The position numbers and the translations under genes were made by a program. Shown here piece by piece: positions 8,770 to 18,230 of a stretch of 64,000 bases of DNA. Every line of letters starts with the position of its first letter. Positions within the stretch are counted from its first letter, which is position 1. The notes under the pieces are model-generated. The model was not told the origin of the DNA and searched no databases. It worked only from the letters and a program-made list of their open reading frames with translations. The stretch is from Pseudomonadota bacterium. GTDB taxonomy: Bacteria > Pseudomonadota > Gammaproteobacteria > Steroidobacterales > Steroidobacteraceae. The stretch lies in contig JAJZUT010000007.1 of the NCBI GenBank assembly GCA_021847105.1, forward strand, positions 124,001-188,000, in the 5' to 3' direction.

Positions 8770-9744
8770 TCAGCCGATCTCGAGCATACGGGCGATGGGC
8801 ACACGCGCCCGCTCCGCAAGCGCCGGGTCGATTTCGATCTGCTCGCCGAGGCGCTCGAGCGAGTCGGCCACGCGCTCGAGCGACGTGGCTTTCATGTGGC
8901 GGCAGAGATTGCAGGGCCGCACGAAGGTGATGTCCGGACACTGCAGCGCGACGTTGTCCGCCATGGCGCACTCGGTGAGCAGCATCGCGCGCGGCGGCCG
9001 GTGTTTTTCGAGATAAGCGGCCATCGCGCCCGTCGAGCCGACGAAATCCGCCGCGGCCTGCACGTCGGCCGGGCATTCCGGATGCGCGAGCACCGTCACG
9101 TCGCTGCTCGCCCGGTAGCCGCGGATGTCCGCGGAGCTGAAGCTGGTGTGCACCTCGCACTGCCCGCCCCAGGCGATCACTTCCACGCCGGTCTCGCGCG
9201 CGACGAACCCTGCCAGATGCTGGTCGGGCAGCATGATCACGCGCGGCGTGCCCAGCGAGCGCACCACGCGTACTGCGTTCGCGGAGGTGCAGCAGATGTC
9301 GACTTCCGCTTTGACCGCCGCCGTGGTGTTGACGTAGGCCACCGCTGGCACACCGGGGCAGCACTCGCGGATGTGGCGCACCGACTCGGCGCTGATCGAA
9401 TCGGCGAGCGAGCAACCCGCTTCACTCGCCGGCAGCAGTACGCGCCGCTCGGGACAGAGCAGCTTCACGGTCTCGGCCATGAAGCGCACGCCGCACACCA
9501 CGATGGTGCGCGCCCTCGAGGCGAGCGCGAACTGCGCCATCGCGAGCGAATCGCCGGTGAAGTCGGCCACCGCCGCGCTCACCAGCGGGACCTGATAATT
9601 GTGCGCCACCACCACCGCGTCGTGCTCGGCCTTGAGCGCACGGATGCGCTCGATCAGCGGCGCGGCCAGCAGGATTTCGGGCTCGGGCAGCACCCGGGAG
9701 AGGCGCGCGAGCAGCGCGGCATCAGCGTTCGGGACGGCGTTCAT
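8770..9744 (-). CDS. nadA: Quinolinate synthase NadA
   Basis: 324 aa, condenses iminoaspartate with dihydroxyacetone phosphate to quinolinate, using a [4Fe-4S] cluster. The three expected ligands can be placed at Cys111 (SEAGCSLADS), Cys196 (WGGQCEVH) and Cys281 (PCNLC). AHNYQ near residue 48 and YVNTTAAVKA near 137 are family landmarks. It is first in the nadA-nadB operon and divergent from fnr. I see no clear ribosome site before the ATG. Confidence 0.96.
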   Translation of the reverse strand: MNAVPNADAALLARLSRVLPEPEILLAAPLIERIRALKAEHDAVVVAHNYQVPLVSAAVADFTGDSLAMAQFALASRARTIVVCGVRFMAETVKLLCPERRVLLPASEAGCSLADSISAESVRHIRECCPGVPAVAYVNTTAAVKAEVDICCTSANAVRVVRSLGTPRVIMLPDQHLAGFVARETGVEVIAWGGQCEVHTSFSSADIRGYRASSDVTVLAHPECPADVQAAADFVGSTGAMAAYLEKHRPPRAMLLTECAMADNVALQCPDITFVRPCNLCRHMKATSLERVADSLERLGEQIEIDPALAERARVPIARMLEIG

Positions 9745-9872
9745 GGGCCGCCGATCATGCCCGAGGGGGCGCTCAGCGCGTAGTCGAAAAACTGACGAAT
9801 GTCATGTTGCGCGCACGGCGTGCGGGCGGCGGGCTTGCGGAAAACGCGTATAGGTAGCGAATTGGCGGGACG

Positions 9873-9886
9873 TTAATTTATATCAA
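9873..9886. promoter_or_regulatory. FNR-like box next to the fnr start codon
   Basis: TTAAT-TTAT-ATCAA matches the FNR consensus TTGAT-N4-ATCAA at 9 of 10 defined positions. It ends one base before the ATG of the Fnr gene, suggesting autorepression by blocking transcription or initiation. Confidence 0.55.
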
Positions 9887-9887
9887 T

Positions 9888-10565
9888 ATGCATACGAGTG
9901 AACGCACGCGACTGCGCGGTGTCGCAAACACGGAAACCGATTGCGCGTCCTGCCCGGCCTCGCGCCGCTGTTGGGGCGAGGCGTTGCCCAACGAGACCGT
10001 ACATGCGCGGCGCGAGCCGCCGCTCGAGCGCGGCGCACGGCTGATCGAACAGGGCGGCGCCCCGGCGCTGTTCATCGTGGCGACCGGCTGCCTGGTGCTG
10101 CGAGTCGGACTGCCCGACGGCTCGCAGCGCGTGGTGGGCCTGCGCCTGCCGGGCGAACTGGTGGGGCTCGAGAGCTATGCGCGCGGCGAGCAGACCTACA
10201 CCGCCCAGGCGGCCAGCCCGAGCGCGGTGTGCCGCCTGCGCGTGCCGGCGCTCGGCACCGGCGCTGCGCACGGGGCGCTGCTCGAGCGGCTGCTGCTGAA
10301 GAGCGCGGCGCAACCCGAACGCGCTGCCGCCCCCTGGGCAGGCCTGCCGGCCGTGGAGCGGGTCGCAGCGTTCATCGAGAACTACACGCAGCGGGCACAG
10401 CTCTCCGGTCGCGAGGATCCCTTCAAACTGCCGCTCACCCGCGCAGACATCGGCTCGTACCTCGGGCTCGCCCCCGAGACCGTGGTGCGCGCGCTCGGGC
10501 ACTTGAGCCAGGCGCAGCGCCTGGCGGTGCGCGGGCGCACCGTGCGGCTCGGCGGGGCAGTCTGA
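9888..10565 (+). CDS. fnr: Fnr/Anr-type oxygen-sensing regulator (Crp-Fnr family)
   Basis: 225-aa regulator with an N-terminal Cys19-x2-Cys22-x5-Cys28 cluster and a further Cys115, the arrangement that binds an oxygen-labile [4Fe-4S] cluster in Fnr. A cyclic-nucleotide-binding-like beta-roll follows (RGARLIEQGGAPALFIVATG, then LPGELVGLE). The C-terminal helix-turn-helix reads LTRADIGSYLGLAPETVVRAL; the residues ET-V-RAL fit an FNR-type recognition helix. In other bacteria it switches on anaerobic respiration genes. The ATG directly follows an FNR-like box and has no Shine-Dalgarno sequence; no other start is available before the cysteines. Confidence 0.92.
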   Translation: MHTSERTRLRGVANTETDCASCPASRRCWGEALPNETVHARREPPLERGARLIEQGGAPALFIVATGCLVLRVGLPDGSQRVVGLRLPGELVGLESYARGEQTYTAQAASPSAVCRLRVPALGTGAAHGALLERLLLKSAAQPERAAAPWAGLPAVERVAAFIENYTQRAQLSGREDPFKLPLTRADIGSYLGLAPETVVRALGHLSQAQRLAVRGRTVRLGGAV

Positions 10566-10593
10566 GGCGCACCCGCGCGCGCAGGCGGGCGGG

Positions 10594-10619
10594 TATAATT
10601 GGGGCGCATGATGCCCCAA
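10594..10619 (+). promoter_or_regulatory. -10 element and start-codon hairpin of kbl
   Basis: TATAAT (10594-10599) lies 8 nt before the first ATG of kbl, so a transcript from it would be leaderless or nearly so. The perfect repeat TTGGGGC / GCCCCAA (10599-10605 and 10613-10619) puts ATGATG in a 7-nt loop. The GC-rich DNA upstream gives no clear -35. Confidence 0.4.
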
Positions 10620-11795
10620 CTCATCGAGCGGCTGCGCTCAGAACTGGCTGCCCTGAAGGATCAGGGTCTTTACAAGAACGAACGCGTGCTGACCGGCCCT
10701 CAGGGCGCCCGGATCGAGACCGGCGGCCGCGCGGTGATCAATCTCTGCGCGAACAATTACCTCGGGCTCGCCAGCGACCCGACGGTGTGCGCCGCGGCCC
10801 ACGCGGCGCTCGAGCAGTACGGCTTCGGCATGGCCTCGGTGCGCTTCATCTGCGGCACCCAGAGCGTGCACAAGCAGCTCGAGCGGCGCTTGAGCGATTT
10901 CCTCGGCACCGAAGATGCCATCCTGTATTCCTCGTGCTTCGATGCCAATGGCGGGCTGTTCGAGACGCTGCTCGATGAGCGCGATGCGATCATCTCGGAC
11001 GCACTCAATCACGCCAGCATCATCGATGGCATTCGCCTGTGCAAAGCCGAGCGGCTGCGCTACGCGAACAATGACATGGCCGAACTCGAGGCGTGCCTGC
11101 AGCGCGCCGCCTCGGCCCGTACCCGCCTGATCGCCACCGACGGGGTGTTCTCGATGGACGGCACGGTGGCGAACCTGCCGCGCATCTGCGAGCTCGCCGA
11201 CCGCTACGACGCGCTGATCATGGTCGATGACTCGCACGCCACCGGCTTCATGGGCGCCAACGGCCGTGGCACGCCTGAGCACTGCGGGGTGGCGGCACGC
11301 ATCGACATCCTCACCGGCACGCTCGGCAAGGCGCTCGGCGGGGCGAGCGGAGGCTACATTGCCTCGCGCGCCGAGGTGATCGAGTGGCTGCGCCAGCGCT
11401 CGCGGCCCTACCTGTTCTCGAACAGCATCCCGCCGGTGGTGGCCGCCGCGGCGCTGCGCGTGCTCGATTTGCTCGGCGAGCGGCCGCAGCTGCGCACGCA
11501 GCTGCACGAGAACGCACGCTACTTTCGCGCTGGGCTCGAGGGCCTCGGCTTTACGCTCAAGCCCGGCGAGCACCCGATCATTCCGGTGATGATCGGCGAT
11601 GCCGCTCTCGCTGCGAGCATGGCCGAGCGGCTGCTCGCCCATGGCGTGTACGTGATCGGTTTTTCGTATCCGGTGGTGCCGAAGGGCCAGGCGCGCATCC
11701 GCACGCAGATGTCTGCGGCGCTGACTCGCACCGAACTCGACGCCGCCCTGGCGGCTTTCGCCGCCGTAGGTCGTGAACTGGGAGTGATTCGATGA
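10608..11795 (+). CDS. kbl: Glycine C-acetyltransferase (2-amino-3-ketobutyrate CoA ligase)
   Basis: PLP enzyme of 395 aa (E. coli Kbl is 398) that splits 2-amino-3-ketobutyrate with CoA into glycine and acetyl-CoA. Family landmarks are [11 protein letters not shown], the DDSHATGF aspartate/histidine region and the PLP lysine in [13 protein letters not shown]. It overlaps tdh by 4 bp (ATGA), so translation is coupled and the two enzymes form the threonine-to-glycine pathway. Two adjacent ATG codons (10608, 10611) and an upstream TTG (10599) are possible starts; I prefer 10608. Confidence 0.96.
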   Translation: MMPQLIERLRSELAALKDQGLYKNERVLTGPQGARIETGGRAVINLCANNYLGLASDPTVCAAAHAALEQYGFGMASVRFICGTQSVHKQLERRLSDFLGTEDAILYSSCFDANGGLFETLLDERDAIISDALNHASIIDGIRLCKAERLRYANNDMAELEACLQRAASARTRLIATDGVFSMDGTVANLPRICELADRYDALIMVDDSHATGFMGANGRGTPEHCGVAARIDILTGTLGKALGGASGGYIASRAEVIEWLRQRSRPYLFSNSIPPVVAAAALRVLDLLGERPQLRTQLHENARYFRAGLEGLGFTLKPGEHPIIPVMIGDAALAASMAERLLAHGVYVIGFSYPVVPKGQARIRTQMSAALTRTELDAALAAFAAVGRELGVIR

Positions 11796-12823
11796 AGGCG
11801 CTGGTCAAGAAGGAAGCCGCTGCGGGCATCTGGCTCGAGGAAATCCCCGAGCCGAAGATCGGTCCGAACGACGTGCTGATCAAGATCGACAAGACCGCGA
11901 TCTGCGGCACGGACATGCACATCTACAACTGGGACGCCTGGGCCCGCAAGACCATACCGGTGCCGATGGCGGTCGGGCATGAGTACTGCGGCCACATCGT
12001 CGAGCTTGGCTCGGAGGTGCGCGGCCTGGCGGTCGGCGATCGGGTCTCCGGCGAAGGGCACATCACCTGCGGCCACTGCCGCAACTGCCGTGCCGGACGG
12101 CGCCACCTGTGCCGCAACACGGTCGGGGTCGGCGTCAATCGCCCCGGCGCATTTGCCGAGTATCTGGCGATCCCGGCGAGCAATGCCTTCAAGCTGCCGG
12201 ACTCGATCAGCGATGACGTCGCTGCGATTCTCGACCCGTTCGGCAATGCCACGCACACCGCGCTGGCCTTCAACATGGTCGGTGAGGACGTGCTGATCAC
12301 CGGCGCCGGCCCGATCGGCATCATGGCCGTGGCCATCGCTCGGTTCGTCGGCGCCCGTCACGTCGTGATCACGGACGTCAACGATTACCGGCTGGAGCTG
12401 GCCCGACAGATGGGCGCCACGCGCAGCGTGAACGTCCAGCGCGAGACGCTCGATCAGACCATGCGCGAGCTCGGCATGCAGGAGGGCTGGGACGTCGGAC
12501 TCGAAATGTCGGGCAACGCGGCGGCCTTCCGCGACATGCTGCGCACCATGCACCATGGCGGCTCGGTGGCGCTGCTCGGCATCCCCCCGGAGGAAACCGC
12601 CATCGACTGGAACCAGGTGATCTTCAAGGGCCTCACCCTGAAGGGCATCTACGGACGGGAGATGTTCGAGACCTGGTACAAGATGGCGAGCCTGCTGCAG
12701 AGCGGTCTCGATCTGACCCCGGTCATCACCCATCACCTGCCCATTCAGGAATACCCGCAGGCGTTCAACATCATGGGCTCGGGACGCTCCGGTAAGGTCA
12801 TCCTCGACTGGCAGACGCTCTAG
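11792..12823 (+). CDS. tdh: L-threonine 3-dehydrogenase
   Basis: Zinc-dependent medium-chain alcohol dehydrogenase of 343 aa that oxidises threonine to 2-amino-3-ketobutyrate with NAD. The catalytic-zinc site is in [13 protein letters not shown] and GHEYCGH; the structural-zinc cysteines are in [15 protein letters not shown]. The NAD Rossmann motif is [15 protein letters not shown]. The product is unstable and is passed to Kbl, encoded directly upstream. The gene ends at a strong bidirectional hairpin. Confidence 0.97.
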   Translation: MKALVKKEAAAGIWLEEIPEPKIGPNDVLIKIDKTAICGTDMHIYNWDAWARKTIPVPMAVGHEYCGHIVELGSEVRGLAVGDRVSGEGHITCGHCRNCRAGRRHLCRNTVGVGVNRPGAFAEYLAIPASNAFKLPDSISDDVAAILDPFGNATHTALAFNMVGEDVLITGAGPIGIMAVAIARFVGARHVVITDVNDYRLELARQMGATRSVNVQRETLDQTMRELGMQEGWDVGLEMSGNAAAFRDMLRTMHHGGSVALLGIPPEETAIDWNQVIFKGLTLKGIYGREMFETWYKMASLLQSGLDLTPVITHHLPIQEYPQAFNIMGSGRSGKVILDWQTL

Positions 12824-12835
12824 GACGGCTGCGCA

Positions 12836-12861
12836 CCGGCCCTGAGCGCGCTCAGGGCCGG
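12836..12861. terminator. Bidirectional terminator between tdh and sppA
   Basis: Perfect 26-bp palindrome (half-site CCGGCCCTGAGCG) between two converging genes; it covers the last codons and stop of sppA. No T-tract is seen on either side, but the stem is very stable. Confidence 0.55.
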
Positions 12862-14687
12862 CCGCAGAAGCAGTACGCGTACAGCCCGCCGTGCGCGCCG
12901 AAACGCTCGAGCTCGGCGAGCGGGCGGGCGTAGGCGCGGATGCGCGCTGCCAGGGGACCGAGTCCGGGCAGGCTGACCTGCGGTCCGAACAGCGAGACGG
13001 CGGCGAACGCGGCGCGTGCCTGTGCGCGTTGCAGCAGTTCTTGCGTCCACGACAGATGCGGATGGATGAACTGCACGTGGTAGTGCGTCAGCTTGGCGAG
13101 CTTCGCCGCGGCATGCACGGCATCCTCGAGCGTACCGAGGTGATCGACGAGGCCGATGTGCCGCGCCGCGGCCCCGGCCCACACGTGGCCCTGGCCGATC
13201 GCATTCACCTGCGCATCGCTCAGGTGCCGCCCGGCGGCGACCCGTGCGACGAACTCGGCGTATCCGCGCTCGATCTGCGAGCGGATCAGCAGCTTCGAGT
13301 CGGCATTGAGCGGCTGGCCGAGGGATTCCTGGCCAGCGAGCGGCGTGGTGCCGACTCCGTCGCTGGTGATGCCGAGCCGCGCGAGTGCGCGATGGAAGGT
13401 CGGGATGATGGCAAAGATGCCTATCGAGCCGGTGAGCGTGGCCGGGCTGGCGAAGATCTCATTGGCGGGCGCGGCGATGTAGTAGCCACCCGAGGCGGCG
13501 AGGTCGCCCATCGAGACCACCACCGGCTTGCCACTGGCGCGCAGGGCGACCAGCGCGTGGTAGATCTGCTCCGCGGCGGTGACACTGCCGCCGGGACTAT
13601 CGATGCGCAGCACCACCGCCTTGACCTGCTTGTCGCGCCGCGCCGAGCGGATCAGCCGTGAGAGCGACTCGCCACCAATCACGCCCGGGGGCTGGTCACC
13701 GTCGACAATGTCGCCGGAGGCGACGATCACCCCGATGCGCGGGGTCGCAGCGCTCGGGGTGCTTGCCTCGCTGCGCACGACGTCGGCGTACTCATGCGCA
13801 GAAACCGCGTTGAACGAGCCATCCTTGTCGGCACCGACCAGCTGGCTGATGCGCCGCTCGAACTGCTGTTTGTCGGCGAGTTTGGTGACCAGATGCGCCC
13901 GCAGGGCGACCTGAGCGGCGTCGCCGTCGGCGGCTGCGACCGCCTTGGGCAGCGTGCTGACGTAATCCGCGATGGCGCTGACCGGCAGGCCGCGCGCGCT
14001 CGCCACCTGCTGCTGGTAGGTCGCCCAGAGCGAGTTCAGATAGGCGGTGCTCTGCGCGCGGTCGGCCTTGGACATGCCCGCGCGCGTGAAGATCTCCACC
14101 GCGCTTTTGTACTTGCCGACGCGGAACACGTGCACGTTCACGCCGAGCTTCTTCAGCAAGCCGCGAAAGTACAGCGAGTAGCGGCCGAAGCCGCGCATCA
14201 TCACGTAGCCGTTCGGATCGAGATAAACGTGGTTGGCTTGCGCGGCGAGGAAGTACTGATCCTGATTGTAGGCGCTGCCGAAGGCGTACACCGGCTTGCC
14301 GCTGGCGCGAAAGACGTGGATGGCGCGCGCGAGCTCCTCGAGCATCGGCAGCCCGGCGTTGTCCATGTCGTCGAGATCGAGCACCAGGGCGTGGATGCGA
14401 TCGTCCTTGGCGCCGGCGCGGATCGCATCGACCAGCGTCCACAACAGCGTCTCGTGCACGCCCTCGCCCTGGGCGTTCTCGATGGCCCGCTCGACCGGAT
14501 CGCCGGTGTACTGCTCGACCAGCCGGCCCTGCGGGGCGATCACCAGCGCGGCGCGCTCGGGCACGCTCGGCATCGCCTCGTGCAGCACGCCAACGAGAAA
14601 TCCGACGATGGCGAGCAGCAGCGCGAGGTGCAACACCTTGCGCAGCGCGTCCAGGCCGCGCCACACCCCGTGCAGGATCTTGCGCAT
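12852..14687 (-). CDS. sppA: Signal peptide peptidase SppA (protease IV), 67K type
   Basis: Membrane-anchored Ser/Lys protease of 611 aa, the long tandem-domain form that digests cleaved signal peptides. One N-terminal membrane helix (about residues 20-36) is followed by two Clp-like repeats. By homology to E. coli SppA the catalytic lysine is Lys194 (VGKYKSAVE) in the first repeat and the serine is Ser399 (MGDLAASGGYY) in the second. It follows rplS by about 20 bp. A GTG at 14696 is an alternative start; neither start has a strong ribosome site. Confidence 0.94.
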   Translation of the reverse strand: MRKILHGVWRGLDALRKVLHLALLLAIVGFLVGVLHEAMPSVPERAALVIAPQGRLVEQYTGDPVERAIENAQGEGVHETLLWTLVDAIRAGAKDDRIHALVLDLDDMDNAGLPMLEELARAIHVFRASGKPVYAFGSAYNQDQYFLAAQANHVYLDPNGYVMMRGFGRYSLYFRGLLKKLGVNVHVFRVGKYKSAVEIFTRAGMSKADRAQSTAYLNSLWATYQQQVASARGLPVSAIADYVSTLPKAVAAADGDAAQVALRAHLVTKLADKQQFERRISQLVGADKDGSFNAVSAHEYADVVRSEASTPSAATPRIGVIVASGDIVDGDQPPGVIGGESLSRLIRSARRDKQVKAVVLRIDSPGGSVTAAEQIYHALVALRASGKPVVVSMGDLAASGGYYIAAPANEIFASPATLTGSIGIFAIIPTFHRALARLGITSDGVGTTPLAGQESLGQPLNADSKLLIRSQIERGYAEFVARVAAGRHLSDAQVNAIGQGHVWAGAAARHIGLVDHLGTLEDAVHAAAKLAKLTHYHVQFIHPHLSWTQELLQRAQARAAFAAVSLFGPQVSLPGLGPLAARIRAYARPLAELERFGAHGGLYAYCFCGRP

Positions 14688-14707
14688 GCTCGCCACGGCG
14701 GAGTCGA

Positions 14708-15052
14708 TCAGATCTTCTCTTCGATCCTCGCGGCCTTACCCGAGCGCTCACGCAGGTAGTACAGCTTGGCGCGGCGCACCTGGCCGCGGCGCTTGACGCT
14801 GATATCGCTGATCGTCGGGCTGTAGGTCTGGAACACGCGCTCGACGCCCTCGCCGTGGGAAATCTTGCGCACCGTGAACGAGGAGTTCAGGCCCCGATTG
14901 CTGCGCGCGATCACCACGCCTTCGTAGGCCTGCACACGCTCGCGGTCGCCTTCGACCACCTTCACCTGCACGACCACCGTATCGCCGGGCTTGAAGTCCG
15001 GGACCTTGCGGGTCATGCGCTCTTTCTCGAGTTGTTGAATGATATTGCTCAT
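14708..15052 (-). CDS. rplS: 50S ribosomal protein L19
   Basis: 114 aa, full length. The sequence matches L19 throughout ([20 protein letters not shown], then [20 protein letters not shown], and [11 protein letters not shown]). L19 sits at the 30S-50S interface. The gene begins 4 bp after trmD, as the last ribosomal gene of the ffh-rpsP-rimM-trmD-rplS operon. Confidence 0.98.
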   Translation of the reverse strand: MSNIIQQLEKERMTRKVPDFKPGDTVVVQVKVVEGDRERVQAYEGVVIARSNRGLNSSFTVRKISHGEGVERVFQTYSPTISDISVKRRGQVRRAKLYYLRERSGKAARIEEKI

Positions 15053-15056
15053 GGTC

Positions 15057-15815
15057 TCATCCTCGATCGTCTCCCTCGGCCGCCGCTGCGGCGAGGAACT
15101 CGTCTAGTAACCGCTGCGCCTCGGGCGAGAGCGCTCGCCCCAGGATCAGATCCGGGCGGCGGCGCCACGTGCGCACCACCGCCTGCGCGAGTCGCCAGCG
15201 GTCGATGTCCGCGTGGTTGCCGGACAACAGTACCTTTGGCACCTCCAGGCCCTCAAATACTTCCGGCCGCGTGTAGTGCGGCCAGTCGAGCAGTCCGTTC
15301 GAAAACGAATCGAACTCACTCGAGCGCTCATCGCCGAGCACCCCGGGCAGCAGCCGCGCAACCGCGTCGATCACCGTCAACGCCGGCAGCTCCCCGCCCG
15401 AGAGCACGTAATCCCCAATCGACAGCTCCCGGTCGATCCCGAGCGCGATCACCCGCTCGTCCATCCCCTCGTAGCGTCCCGCCACGAGCAGCAACCCCGG
15501 CAGCCCGGCCAGCTCCCGCGCGAGCCCCTGCGTGAGCCGCTCGCCCTGCGCCGAGAGGCACACTCTCGGACTGCCCGCCGGCAGCCGCCCCGCCGCGGCG
15601 CGGATCGCCGCGAGCATCGGCTCGGGCTTGAGCACCATTCCGGGCCCGCCGCCGTAGGGCCGATCATCCACCGTGCGGTGCGGATCGTGGGTGTGATCCC
15701 GCGGATCCTCCGTCCCCACCCTCAGCCGTCCGCTCGCGAGCGCCCGCCCGATCACCCCGAAGCGCAACGCTTCGGTGATCATCGGCGGAAACAGCGTGAC
15801 CACTTCGATCTGCAT
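15057..15815 (-). CDS. trmD: tRNA (guanine-37-N1)-methyltransferase TrmD
   Basis: 252-aa SPOUT methyltransferase that makes m1G37 in tRNAs and prevents frameshifting. The trefoil-knot SAM site is visible as [11 protein letters not shown] and [13 protein letters not shown], and the N-terminal [16 protein letters not shown] loop is also present ([12 protein letters not shown]). ATG at 15815. Order and spacing are those of the conserved ribosomal operon. Confidence 0.98.
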   Translation of the reverse strand: MQIEVVTLFPPMITEALRFGVIGRALASGRLRVGTEDPRDHTHDPHRTVDDRPYGGGPGMVLKPEPMLAAIRAAAGRLPAGSPRVCLSAQGERLTQGLARELAGLPGLLLVAGRYEGMDERVIALGIDRELSIGDYVLSGGELPALTVIDAVARLLPGVLGDERSSEFDSFSNGLLDWPHYTRPEVFEGLEVPKVLLSGNHADIDRWRLAQAVVRTWRRRPDLILGRALSPEAQRLLDEFLAAAAAEGDDRG

Positions 15816-15848
15816 CGCACGCTCAACCGCCGAGTGCGCGGCCGCGAC

Positions 15849-16394
15849 TCAAAGCTCCGCCGGCCAGTCCACCAGAATCTGCCGGGCCGACAGGTCGACC
15901 TCCAGCAGATGCGTCGGGTCCGCGAGCACCCAGTGCTCGCGTCCTGCACGCCGCTCAGGCGAAGCCGGCTGCCCGCCCCGCTCTTCCACCACCATGACCG
16001 CCCCTGCGGGCGCATCTACAAAATACGCTACCGTACCGAGTTCGCGCCCCTCGGTATTGCGCACTGCGCAGCCGATCAGGTCCGCGCGGTAATACTGCCG
16101 CTCTCCGGCCGGGGGCAGCGCCTCGCGCTCGACCTCGACCCTCGACCCCGTCAGCCCCGCGGCCGCGTCGCGATCGGCAACGCCCTCGAACCGCGCCACC
16201 AGCCGCGCGCCGTGGGTACGGCCCTCGAGCAGCCGCAGCGTCTGCGCCGCGCCGTTCGCGCGCGCCAGACGCCACTCACGGTACTCGAGCAGCGCCTCGG
16301 GCGGGTCGGTGTACGAGGAGACGTGCACCCACCCGGCCAGCCCATACGGCGCGCCGATGCGCCCGATCTCGACCCAGGGGGAGCGGGCGTGCAC
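15849..16394 (-). CDS. rimM: 16S rRNA processing protein RimM
   Basis: 181-aa ribosome maturation factor that binds S19 during 30S head assembly. The N-terminal RimM domain begins VEIGRIGAPYGLAGWV; the C-terminal PRC-barrel-like domain carries RADLIGCAVRNTEGRELG and ends LVDWPAEL. The start is GTG at 16394, 25 bp after rpsP. Confidence 0.95.
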   Translation of the reverse strand: MHARSPWVEIGRIGAPYGLAGWVHVSSYTDPPEALLEYREWRLARANGAAQTLRLLEGRTHGARLVARFEGVADRDAAAGLTGSRVEVEREALPPAGERQYYRADLIGCAVRNTEGRELGTVAYFVDAPAGAVMVVEERGGQPASPERRAGREHWVLADPTHLLEVDLSARQILVDWPAEL

Positions 16395-16419
16395 GGCAGG
16401 CCCTACGGCCAGCTACAAC

Positions 16420-16674
16420 TCAGGCCGCGGCCTGTTTACGGTACGAAGCCACCAGCGAGCGGACGCGCTCCGAGGGCTGGGCGCCCTGGCCGACCCAGTA
16501 ATCGATACGGGGAAGGTCAAGCTTCAGCTTGGTGTCGCCGCGGCCGGCGACCGGGTTGAAAAACCCGACGTTCTCCAGGCTGGCTCCGCCCTGGCGCTTG
16601 CGGCTGTCCGTCACCACGATGTGATAAAAGGGCTGATTCCGCGCCCCGCGCCGGGTCAGGCGAATGGTTACCAT
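16420..16674 (-). CDS. rpsP: 30S ribosomal protein S16
   Basis: 84 aa. The conserved start MVTIRLTRRGARNQPFY and VVTDSRKRQGG identify S16. I use the ATG at 16674 because S16 proteins start exactly there; an upstream in-frame start would add 15 residues not seen in the family. It lies 162 bp after ffh, where a separate promoter is possible. Confidence 0.98.
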   Translation of the reverse strand: MVTIRLTRRGARNQPFYHIVVTDSRKRQGGASLENVGFFNPVAGRGDTKLKLDLPRIDYWVGQGAQPSERVRSLVASYRKQAAA

Positions 16675-16836
16675 GATCTTGTCGCTCTCACAGGTCCGAT
16701 TCGGACGGGCCCGCGGCACCGCCCCTCAAAAAAGAGCGCGGATTCTACGGGCTTATTGCCCCGTCCGAAAGGGGCTGGCGGTAAATTTCATGCACGGCGC
16801 TCCCCGGCGGCGGACTCGGGACGGCCGAAGCGTGAA
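16675..16836 (-). other. ffh-rpsP intergenic spacer
   Basis: This 162-bp spacer contains a GCCCC-N8-GGGGC hairpin (16757-16774) and a TAGAAT hexamer on the minus strand. It could hold an ffh terminator or attenuator plus an rpsP promoter; neither is certain. Confidence 0.3.
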
Positions 16837-18177
16837 CTAGGGCATTTTGCCCTGCAGCGCGCCGAGCATCTGGCGCAGCCGTCCGCCGCGCATCTGCTTC
16901 ATCATGCGCTGCATCTGCTGGAACTGCTTGAGCAGCCGGTTGACGTCCTGCACCTGAACGCCGGCGCCGCGGGCAATGCGCCGGCGGCGCGAGCCGTCGA
17001 TGACGGCGGGCGCGGCACGCTCGCGCGGGGTCATGGAATTGATGATGGCGATCTGCCGGCGCACGTCCCGGTCGCCCTGCTCGGGCGTGATCGCGCCCTT
17101 CTGGGCCGCCGTGGGCAATTTATCCATCAGCGAGGCGAGACCGCCCATTTTCTGCACCTGCTCGAGCTGGGTCTTCAGGTCCCCGAGGTTGAACCCCTTG
17201 CCCTTGACCACCTTGCGCGCCAGGCGCTCGGCCGACTCGCGGTCCACCTGCCGCTGCACCTGCTCGACCAGGCTCACCACATCGCCCATGCCGAGGATGC
17301 GCGAGGCCATGCGCTCCGGGTCAAACGGCGCCAGCGCCTCGGTCTTCTCTCCCATGCCGAGAAAGACGATGGGCTTGCCGGTGATCTGGCGCACCGAGAG
17401 CGCCGCGCCGCCACGGGCATCGCCATCGGCCTTGGTGAGCACGACGCCGGTGAGCTCGAGCGCGCCACTGAAGGCCCGCGCAGCGTTCACCGCGTCCTGG
17501 CCGGCCATCGCGTCCACCACGAACAGCCGCTCGGCTGGATGCACCGCGCGGTCGATCTCGCGCACCTCCTCCATCAGCGCCTCATCGACGTGCAGCCGCC
17601 CGGCAGTATCGACGATGAGTACGTCGAATACGCCGCGGCGGGCCTCCTCGAGCGCCGCGCTCGCGATCCGCGCCGGCGGCGCGGCCGGATCGGCCGCGAT
17701 GTAGTGCGCCTGGATCTGCGTGGCCAGCCGCTCGAGCTGCAGCATCGCCGCCGGGCGGCGCACGTCGGTGCTGACCAGTGCGACGCGCTTTTTCTGCGCC
17801 TCGATCAGCCAGCGGGCGAGCTTCGCGGCGGTCGTGGTCTTGCCCGCGCCCTGCAGGCCGGCGAGCAGCACGACCACCGGCGGCTGCGCGCGCAGCTGAA
17901 AGCCGGCGCCCCCCCCGCCCATGAGGGTGACCAGCTCGCGATGCAGGATGCCGACGAAGGCCTGACCGGGAGTGAGGCTCTGCGCCACCTCGGCGCCGAG
18001 CGCGCGGGTCTTGACCGATTCGATGAAGGCCTTGACCACCGGCACGGCGACATCCGCCTCGAGCAGCGCCACGCGCACCTCGCGCAGGGCCGTGCCAATG
18101 TTCTCCTCGGTGATGCGGCCGCGGCCGCGCAGCGAATCGAGGGTCCGGGACAGTCGAGAGGTGAGCGCTTCGAACAT
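16837..18177 (-). CDS. ffh: Signal recognition particle protein Ffh
   Basis: 446-aa SRP GTPase that binds 4.5S RNA and targets nascent inner-membrane proteins to FtsY. The N domain is followed by the G domain with G1 GLQGAGKTTTAAKLA, DVRRPAA, DTAGR and TKADGDARGG. The Met-rich M domain at the C-terminus has QQMQRMMKQMRGGRLRQM. The start ATG at 18177 (MFEALTSRL) is the usual Ffh N-terminus. It is divergent from a CorC-like gene. Confidence 0.98.
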   Translation of the reverse strand: MFEALTSRLSRTLDSLRGRGRITEENIGTALREVRVALLEADVAVPVVKAFIESVKTRALGAEVAQSLTPGQAFVGILHRELVTLMGGGGAGFQLRAQPPVVVLLAGLQGAGKTTTAAKLARWLIEAQKKRVALVSTDVRRPAAMLQLERLATQIQAHYIAADPAAPPARIASAALEEARRGVFDVLIVDTAGRLHVDEALMEEVREIDRAVHPAERLFVVDAMAGQDAVNAARAFSGALELTGVVLTKADGDARGGAALSVRQITGKPIVFLGMGEKTEALAPFDPERMASRILGMGDVVSLVEQVQRQVDRESAERLARKVVKGKGFNLGDLKTQLEQVQKMGGLASLMDKLPTAAQKGAITPEQGDRDVRRQIAIINSMTPRERAAPAVIDGSRRRRIARGAGVQVQDVNRLLKQFQQMQRMMKQMRGGRLRQMLGALQGKMP

Positions 18178-18230
18178 GATGTGACGAATCCAGTGCGGGC
18201 AGCCATTATAGAGCCAAGGAGGGTCCGCAC

